Source of the DNA: Robiginitomaculum sp.
Lineage (GTDB): Bacteria; Pseudomonadota; Alphaproteobacteria; Caulobacterales; Maricaulaceae
Assembly: GCA_021647805.1 (NCBI GenBank)
Contig: JAKITZ010000051.1
Coordinates: forward strand, 1 to 12,410
DNA length: 12,410 bases
Direction of reading: 5' to 3'
Shown: one piece after another, positions 8,205 through 12,410 of the stretch
Numbering within the stretch: position 1 is the stretch's first letter
Layout: each line of letters starts with the position of its first letter
Notes under the pieces: generated by a model
What the model saw: only the letters and a program-made list of their open reading frames with translations
What the model was told of the DNA's origin: nothing
Databases searched by the model: none
Position numbers and translations under genes: made by a program

Positions 8205-9862
8205 ACCAACGTCTTGATAATTCACGGATTATAAAATCCGCAACTGGAAATAAGCTCTCTGCCAAAAGCTGGCTAACCGAAGCGCCATTGCGGATGTTGA
8301 TGAACAATCTTGACCCGGAAGTGGCGGAAAACCCGCAAGAATTGGTGGTTTATGGCGGTATTGGCAGAGCCGCTAGAGACTGGCCAAGTTATGATAAAAT
8401 AGTTTCTTCTTTACGTGAACTGGAAGACGATGAGACCTTATTGGTGCAATCCGGCAAGCCCGTGGGCGTGTTTCGCACCCACAAAGACGCGCCAAGGGTG
8501 CTGATTGCTAACTCTAATTTGGTTGGTAAATGGTCGGATTGGGATCACTTTCACAAGCTAGATCAAGCCGGCCTGATGATGTATGGGCAGATGACTGCCG
8601 GATCGTGGATTTATATTGGCAGTCAAGGAATTGTCCAAGGAACCTACGAGACTTTTGTTGAAATGGGGCGGCAACATTTTGGTGGCGACATGGCTGGCAA
8701 ATGGATTTTAACCGGTGGTCTTGGCGGCATGGGCGGGGCGCAACCATTGGCGGCAACCATGGCTGGCGCGTCAATGCTGGCGGTTGAGTGTCAGCCATCA
8801 CGCATCGAAATGCGCCTCGCCTCTGGGTATCTTGATGAGTTTACCAATGATTTGGACGAGGCATTGGAAATAATTCGTAAATCAGACAAGCCGGTATCGG
8901 TGGGGCTATTAGGCAATGCCGCCAAGGTGTTTCCCGAACTGGTAGAGCGTGGCATTTGGCCAGATGCGGTTACCGATCAAACCAGCGCCCATGATCCGGT
9001 GAACGGTTATTTACCGCTGGGCTGGTCATTAAAACAATGGGAAGATGCAAAAATTAATGATCCGAAAAGTGTTGATCGTGCGGCGCGAGAAAGCATGCGG
9101 GTGCAAGTTGCAGCAATGCTGGCATTTCATGGTCAAGGCATACCAACCTTTGATTATGGCAATAATATCCGGCAAATGGCCTTTGACGAAGGCTTGGAAA
9201 AGGCGTTTGATTTTCCGGGATTTGTTCCTGAATATATCCGGCCATTGTTTTGTCGTGGCGTAGGCCCGTTTCGTTGGGCGGCATTGTCCGGCGATCCAGA
9301 AGACATTTATAAGACCGATGCCAAGGTCAAAGAGCTGATCCCCGATGATAAGCATTTGCATAACTGGCTGGATATGGCGCGTGAACGGATACAATTCCAA
9401 GGCTTGCCAGCACGGATTTGCTGGGTTGGGTTGGGGCAACGTGATCGTCTGGGGCTGGCATTTAATGAAATGGTAGCCAGCGGTGAATTGTCGGCGCCGG
9501 TGGTGATTGGCCGCGATCATCTCGACAGTGGCTCGGTGGCCAGCCCGAACCGCGAAACTGAGGCTATGAAAGATGGCTCTGATGCGGTGGCCGATTGGCC
9601 ATTGTTAAATGCTTTGCTTAACACAGCATCAGGCGCGACATGGGTTTCCTTACATCATGGCGGCGGCGTTGGCATTGGCTATTCACAACATTCGGGCATG
9701 GTGGTGGTTGCCGATGGCACCAAGGAGGCCGCAGCACGGATCAAGCGGGTATTATGGAACGATCCGGCCACCGGAGTAATGCGCCACGCCGATGCCGGAT
9801 ATGAAATCGCCAAGGATTGCGCCCGCGAGCAGGGTTTGAATCTGCCGGGAATTTTGGGGTGA
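8201..9862 (+). CDS. hutU: Urocanate hydratase (urocanase, HutU)
   Basis: Adds water to urocanate to make imidazolonepropionate using tightly bound NAD+ as an electrophile, step two of the pathway. 553 aa, typical (about 550-560). The glycine-rich NAD+ segment GGLGGMGGAQPLAA begins at G172. The C-terminal catalytic block has the conserved active-site Cys as C407 in ARICWVGLGQRDR, then VIGRDHLDSGSVASPNRE and SLHHGGGVGIGYSQHSGMV, all strongly conserved in urocanases. ATG 8201 overlaps the hutG TGA by 4 bp, with AAGG (8187-8190) 10 nt upstream. Last gene of the operon. No canonical terminator follows, only a weak AT-rich hairpin at 9889-9914. The 3' end is noticeably GC-rich (35 of 60 bases G/C in 9721-9780), in contrast with the genes after it. 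Confidence 0.96.
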   Translation: MNQRLDNSRIIKSATGNKLSAKSWLTEAPLRMLMNNLDPEVAENPQELVVYGGIGRAARDWPSYDKIVSSLRELEDDETLLVQSGKPVGVFRTHKDAPRVLIANSNLVGKWSDWDHFHKLDQAGLMMYGQMTAGSWIYIGSQGIVQGTYETFVEMGRQHFGGDMAGKWILTGGLGGMGGAQPLAATMAGASMLAVECQPSRIEMRLASGYLDEFTNDLDEALEIIRKSDKPVSVGLLGNAAKVFPELVERGIWPDAVTDQTSAHDPVNGYLPLGWSLKQWEDAKINDPKSVDRAARESMRVQVAAMLAFHGQGIPTFDYGNNIRQMAFDEGLEKAFDFPGFVPEYIRPLFCRGVGPFRWAALSGDPEDIYKTDAKVKELIPDDKHLHNWLDMARERIQFQGLPARICWVGLGQRDRLGLAFNEMVASGELSAPVVIGRDHLDSGSVASPNRETEAMKDGSDAVADWPLLNALLNTASGATWVSLHHGGGVGIGYSQHSGMVVVADGTKEAAARIKRVLWNDPATGVMRHADAGYEIAKDCAREQGLNLPGILG

Positions 9863-9888
9863 GGAATGGGCAGCCACTATTTCACGGT

Positions 9889-9914
9889 TGATATCTTAAT
9901 TGGTTAAGGTATCA
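9889..9914. other. AT-rich hairpin between hutU and the lipoprotein gene
   Basis: TGATATCTTAA (9889-9899) pairs with TTAAGGTATCA (9904-9914): 11 bp with a single T-G wobble, around the loop TTGG. There is no T-run after it, so it is not a classical intrinsic terminator. It ends 7 nt before the next ATG (9922), and the only AAGG near that start lies inside its right arm, so it could shield the ribosome site or partly stop hut transcription. Either role is inference. Confidence 0.45.
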
Positions 9915-9921
9915 TGTTATT

Positions 9922-10797
9922 ATGATATATCATATATTAAAAATAAGTATGTTTTGGTTAATTCTGTCTATTCTTCTTATAGGGTGCACAACTCAAAGTC
10001 TCGTAACTAGTAAGTTTTATAAACCTGAAGAAAACGTAGTTTATCGATATGGAAACTTCTGTGGTGCCTATCACCCCAAACGCCTAAACGGTGCAGACAA
10101 CATTGCTTTTTTCCAGCAGTTGAAATCTACAAAACCTATAGATGATATTGATCGAGCCTGTCAGGCGCACGATATTTGTTATGTAACAACTAAAATGGAT
10201 TGGAGTACATGCGATAGTTTATTGCAGAGGTCTCTAAACCCTTACGACTATGCGGTTGTTGATGATAGATTGAATTTGATAACTTATCCACAAAGCCCGC
10301 CCAAGCCTACCGGCACTGAAGTTATTGTAACTGCTTTTGAAAAAATAAAAGGAAGTGAAAATAGCCACTATAAATGTGCAAATTTAGCTAAAGAAATATC
10401 ATATGCATTTTCATTCAAATATAAACAAGCTGACAAAATCTCAAGCGTAGCTAATGTAATAAGTACTCCATTGTCAGTTGGTTGGGGACTGGAAAAGCTC
10501 GTTGGTTCTGTTTCTTATGGGTTTCCAGAGCAGGCAGGAGGCTGTTTCTTTAGTAATGCTACGAAAAATTTTGTTGAAAAGAACGCCGTTATGGGTTTCT
10601 TTTCTGATATTGAAAAAACCGTCACCTCTAAACGCCAATGTGTCAGGCAGCACCATCAAGTTTATAAAACAATATCATGCCAAGCGAAATTTGCATTAGG
10701 AAGTAATGTTACAAAAACTAGAGCCGATGGTTTGTACGTGGAGTTTATAAGAAAATTTTTCCCACAATCAAGTTATGACCAATCTATCAAGAACTAA
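9922..10797 (+). CDS. Predicted lipoprotein with a phospholipase A2-like domain
   Basis: 291 aa. The N-terminus is a lipoprotein signal: a hydrophobic stretch MFWLILSILLIGC with lipobox Cys C22 followed by Thr, predicting lipid anchoring, probably to the outer membrane. Residues about 41-100 resemble bacterial secreted phospholipase A2-like domains: a YGNFCG loop (43-48, similar to the Ca2+-binding loop), then PIDDIDRACQAHDICY (72-87) with the His-Asp pair H83/D84 and flanking C80/C86, then WSTCD. In such enzymes the His is catalytic and the Asp helps bind Ca2+, giving hydrolysis of phospholipid acyl chains. The C-terminal ~180 residues contain several cysteines (YKCAN, GGCFF, RQCVRQ, ISCQ) and match nothing I recognise. 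Start uncertain: ATG 9922 has a poor ribosome site and ATG 9949 (codon 10) would still leave a short signal. The gene is strikingly AT-rich (14 of 60 bases G/C in 10381-10440), unlike the hut genes before it, suggesting separate origin. Activity is not established. Confidence 0.72.
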   Translation: MIYHILKISMFWLILSILLIGCTTQSLVTSKFYKPEENVVYRYGNFCGAYHPKRLNGADNIAFFQQLKSTKPIDDIDRACQAHDICYVTTKMDWSTCDSLLQRSLNPYDYAVVDDRLNLITYPQSPPKPTGTEVIVTAFEKIKGSENSHYKCANLAKEISYAFSFKYKQADKISSVANVISTPLSVGWGLEKLVGSVSYGFPEQAGGCFFSNATKNFVEKNAVMGFFSDIEKTVTSKRQCVRQHHQVYKTISCQAKFALGSNVTKTRADGLYVEFIRKFFPQSSYDQSIKN

Positions 10798-10863
10798 CTC
10801 TAAACAATAGGCTTTATAGCTTATAGCAGAGGGCGAAACGTCGCTGAGGAACAAGGTGCTACA

Positions 10864-11250
10864 ATGGACTTATATCATATTTTAGATTTAATTTCCTCGC
10901 AAAGAGAACTTACCGCGTCAGCGTGGAATATGTTTATTTCGGTGCACATAGCTATTTTGGGGGGACTCTTTATTATTGGTAGAAGAATTTCCGTACCTGA
11001 GCGTATAGTCGCTGTCATTGTATATGTTGGTTTTTTATATGTAAATTTCCGAGCACAAATTGATAATTATGAATACTCAGCAAGTTTGATTAAAGAGGCC
11101 GTAAAACTAGAAAAACAAGATACTATTAGGCTCGCAGATAAAATATATACGATGCCTGAAATTGTTGGTGCACTTCCTTTAATTTACTTTTTCGCTCTAA
11201 TTTGCACAGTTGCTACTATTGCATTTGTCAATAGAATTTCCAGAAACTAG
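10864..11250 (+). CDS. Small membrane protein with three predicted transmembrane segments, unknown function
   Basis: 128 aa. Hydrophobic segments at about 21-39 (WNMFISVHIAILGGLFIIG), 46-62 (RIVAVIVYVGFLYVNF) and 100-121 (IVGALPLIYFFALICTVAT) suggest a three-pass inner-membrane protein. A charged, soluble stretch (64-98: DNYEYSASLIKEAVKLEKQD) lies between segments 2 and 3. I recognise no family. The ATG is well supported by AAGG (10853-10856) 7 nt upstream. It follows the phospholipase-like lipoprotein by 66 bp on the same strand and shares its AT-rich composition, so the two probably arrived or are expressed together. A partner or protective role for the lipoprotein is possible but purely speculative. 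Confidence 0.75.
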   Translation: MDLYHILDLISSQRELTASAWNMFISVHIAILGGLFIIGRRISVPERIVAVIVYVGFLYVNFRAQIDNYEYSASLIKEAVKLEKQDTIRLADKIYTMPEIVGALPLIYFFALICTVATIAFVNRISRN

Positions 11251-11390
11251 ATTGTAATTTGGGCTGTCCTAGATAACACTGATTAGGTGTTGCAAATGGA
11301 GATATTGGGAAGAGTGGAGTTAGTTAGGCCAAATAGGTTCATTTGATAGAGTGTTTGTGTCAGGTAGCGAAGCCCTGGCCTCAGCACAAA

Positions 11391-11467
11391 CCGTCATCAG
11401 ACGGCTTGTCCAGGTGAGGACAGTTTTCCAGCGTTCTGGATACTCCGAACAAGTCGGAGTATGACAG
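11391..11467. repeat. Composite palindromic intergenic repeat (TCATnCnCnGnCTTGTnC type)
   Basis: The right half is a perfect hairpin, ATACTCCGA (11440-11448) with TCGGAGTAT (11454-11462), loop ACAAG. Read on the minus strand it gives CTGTCATACTCCGACTTGTT followed by CGGAGTATCCAG, the pattern of the widespread alphaproteobacterial GTCAT-stem-CTTGT-stem-ATCCAG repeat. The left half on the plus strand has CCGTC (11391-11395) paired with GACGG (11400-11404), then CTTGTCCAGG, a shortened copy of the same unit facing the other way. Outer ends CCGTCAT and ATGACAG are near-complementary (6 of 7). Together they make a ~77-bp inverted pair, likely a non-autonomous mobile or REP-like element with one decayed half. 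Family assignment is from memory of the pattern. Confidence 0.6.
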
Positions 11468-11520
11468 AATTGGCCAAGTGCAAACAAGGGTCATGTGACT
11501 CTTGAGGGATACCCCTTAAA

Positions 11521-11584
11521 TAGCACTCATTGGCAAAGAAGTTACTTCGAGTAAGGGCTAATTGGCAAAGATTTAGCACTCATT
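11521..11584. repeat. Nested short direct repeats (A-B...B-A)
   Basis: TAGCACTCATT occurs at 11521-11531 and 11574-11584, and ATTGGCAAAGA at 11529-11539 and 11561-11571, so the two overlap in the first copy and appear in reversed order in the second. Between them TTACT (11542-11546) and AGTAA (11550-11554) form a small hairpin, and GTAAGGG (11551-11557) is complementary to CCCTTAC (11587-11593). Function unknown; possibly decayed repeat copies or binding sites. Confidence 0.5.
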
Positions 11585-11688
11585 CACCCTTACCGACACT
11601 TGAGTAGCGGGGATAAGTTACAAGAATGCCCGCAATGTCCACGCTTGTTATAATGGTGTTGCAGATGGCTTTAATTCGCTCACTTGCG

Positions 11689-11699
11689 GCTCTTTGACA
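11689..11699 (+). promoter_or_regulatory. boxA-like motif (GCTCTTTGACA)
   Basis: GCTCTTTGACA followed by TGGTGAATA closely resembles the boxA antitermination element and adjoining sequence found in rRNA leaders and 16S-23S spacers (for example TGCTCTTTAACA in E. coli). No rRNA gene follows in the window; the next gene is on the opposite strand. It may be a remnant of an rRNA spacer, the leader of an unrecognised RNA, or coincidence. TTGACA within it could also serve as a -35 hexamer, but no good -10 sits 16-18 bp downstream. Confidence 0.3.
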
Positions 11700-11920
11700 T
11701 GGTGAATACGCGAATAACTCAATAAAACATCAGTTTTGTTGAAATATGTAAAGTGATTTGTAATAGTAACAAATACTTTATTGAAGAGCATTTTTAGAGT
11801 TTATCCGCTGGGGAAAATACTAAAAACTGGTGGGCTGTTTTTTAATAACCCAATATTACAGCAAAATCACCAAACTGCGTGCTATTTTGGAGTTGGCTAA
11901 TAGGTTACATGGCTAGCAAA

Positions 11921-12410
11921 TTATTCTAGCTGTCCGGCTCGTTCCAGCATCAAATAATACACTTGCACTCCTCTGGCAAAATCATCAACGCCAATACGTT
12001 CATTTAGGCCATGAATTCGTGTCAGGTCAGAGCTGTCAAATGTATATGGCGCAAACCGATAAATATCATCGGTGACCTTAGTGAAATGCCTTGAGTCCGT
12101 GGCCATTGGAACGGTGTTTGGGGCTATCAATGTCCCCGGAAACCCGTCACTGATAATTTCTGCCAGCCATGCATAAGGCCCGGTGCCGATCTGTGAGGTC
12201 GCAGTTGGCTCATTGCCCGGTGGATTGGAAATGGTAATTTCAATATCCGGATTATTGATTGCTTTGGTCACGTGGCTGATCACGCTTTTAACGCTATCTC
12301 GCCCGGCAATTCGAAAATTGATATAAGCTGTTGCTTCTCGTGGTAGGATGTTTTCCTTGGTTCCGGCATGTAAAATTGTTGGCGCAATAGTGGTTCCTAG
12401 CATGGCCGAG
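11921..12410 (-). CDS. M20-family metallopeptidase (carboxypeptidase CPS1/PM20D1-like), C-terminal part
   Basis: The minus-strand frame is open to the window edge and ends at TAA (11923-11921), so only the last ~163 residues are seen; the ATG at 12403 is internal. TKENILPREATAYINFRIAGRDS is the edge of the M20 dimerisation (lid) domain, where NxLPxxAxAxxNFRIxxGD is typical. The following ATDSRHF supplies the metal-ligand/active-site region, and YRFAP...DLTRIHGLNERI is the closing segment characteristic of CPS1/PM20D1-type carboxypeptidases. These zinc enzymes cleave C-terminal residues of peptides or N-acyl amino acids. The N-terminal zinc ligands and any signal peptide lie beyond the window, so location and substrate cannot be judged. 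It faces the accessory region tail-to-tail; no obvious terminator follows its stop. Confidence 0.9.
   Translation of the reverse strand, partial: SAMLGTTIAPTILHAGTKENILPREATAYINFRIAGRDSVKSVISHVTKAINNPDIEITISNPPGNEPTATSQIGTGPYAWLAEIISDGFPGTLIAPNTVPMATDSRHFTKVTDDIYRFAPYTFDSSDLTRIHGLNERIGVDDFARGVQVYYLMLERAGQLE

Larger units (their letters stand above)
11251..11920. other. Repeat-rich non-coding region of about 670 bp
   Basis: No convincing gene on either strand. The only longer open frame (60 codons on the minus strand, 11397-11579) runs through the palindromic repeat at 11391-11467 and looks spurious. The stretch holds that repeat, a nested pair of short direct repeats (11521-11584) and a boxA-like motif (11689-11699). 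The part 11710-11920 is AT-rich with no structure I can name. No tRNA signature is seen. Both flanking genes end here (11250 on plus, 11921 on minus), so it is a convergent intergenic region, yet no clear terminator was found for either. Confidence 0.7.

Noticed and set aside
9029..9520. 163-codon minus-strand open frame inside hutU
   Set aside because: It is antisense to a strongly conserved urocanase region and its translation has no recognisable domain; it is a shadow of hutU codon usage.
11397..11579. 60-codon minus-strand open frame
   Set aside because: It is read through the palindromic repeat, has no ribosome site, and its translation looks like that of the repeat in chance frames.
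11573..11610. TTAGCACTC resembling half of a CIRCE heat-shock operator
   Set aside because: CIRCE needs GAGTGCTAA 9 nt further on; only an imperfect GAGTAGC at the wrong distance is present, and no chaperone gene is near.
11626..11654. TATAAT at 11649-11654 as a promoter
   Set aside because: No acceptable -35 hexamer at the right distance and no gene on the plus strand downstream within the window.
1..12410. CRISPR array, insertion sequence with transposase, tRNA or rRNA gene
   Set aside because: No regularly spaced repeats, no transposase or integrase frame, and no tRNA or rRNA signature was seen on either strand.

Overview
The window comes from a Gram-negative heterotroph, most likely a marine-type alphaproteobacterium of low to middling GC. 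The support is a TonB-dependent outer-membrane receptor, a lipobox lipoprotein, and two intergenic repeats of kinds I associate with alphaproteobacteria (cores GTGGGAACCGG at about 4519-4525 and TCATnCnCnGnCTTGTnC at 11391-11467). No rRNA or tRNA is present, so the lineage is an inference.

Layout. (i) 1-1446: C-terminal beta-barrel of a TonB-dependent receptor, cut by the left window edge and closed by a strong intrinsic terminator. (ii) 1519-3023: a two-gene unit of a fumarylacetoacetate-hydrolase-family enzyme and a MarR regulator. (iii) 3031-4407, minus strand: hutF, convergent with marR. (iv) 4408-4644: divergent control region with an imported-looking palindromic repeat and a perfect 12-bp inverted repeat, the best candidate for a hut operator. 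(v) 4645-9862: hutI-hutH-hutG-hutU, tightly packed (overlap or 1-4 bp between genes), clearly one operon. (vi) 9863-11920: an AT-rich accessory stretch with a phospholipase-A2-like lipoprotein, a small three-segment membrane protein, and about 670 bp of repeat-rich non-coding DNA. (vii) 11921 to the right edge, minus strand: C-terminal part of an M20-family peptidase.

The hut genes together encode a complete five-step histidine degradation route. HutH turns histidine into urocanate and ammonia; HutU hydrates urocanate to imidazolonepropionate; HutI opens the ring to formiminoglutamate; HutF deiminates this to N-formylglutamate; HutG hydrolyses that to glutamate and formate. No histidine transporter and no HutC/HutR-type regulator lie in the window. 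The fumarylacetoacetase-like enzyme may belong to tyrosine/aromatic catabolism, which would make this a broader amino-acid catabolic neighbourhood.

The least explained part is 9863-11920: base composition drops sharply, both proteins are of unknown role, and the non-coding DNA holds a composite palindromic repeat, nested short direct repeats and a boxA-like motif normally seen in rRNA leaders or spacers.
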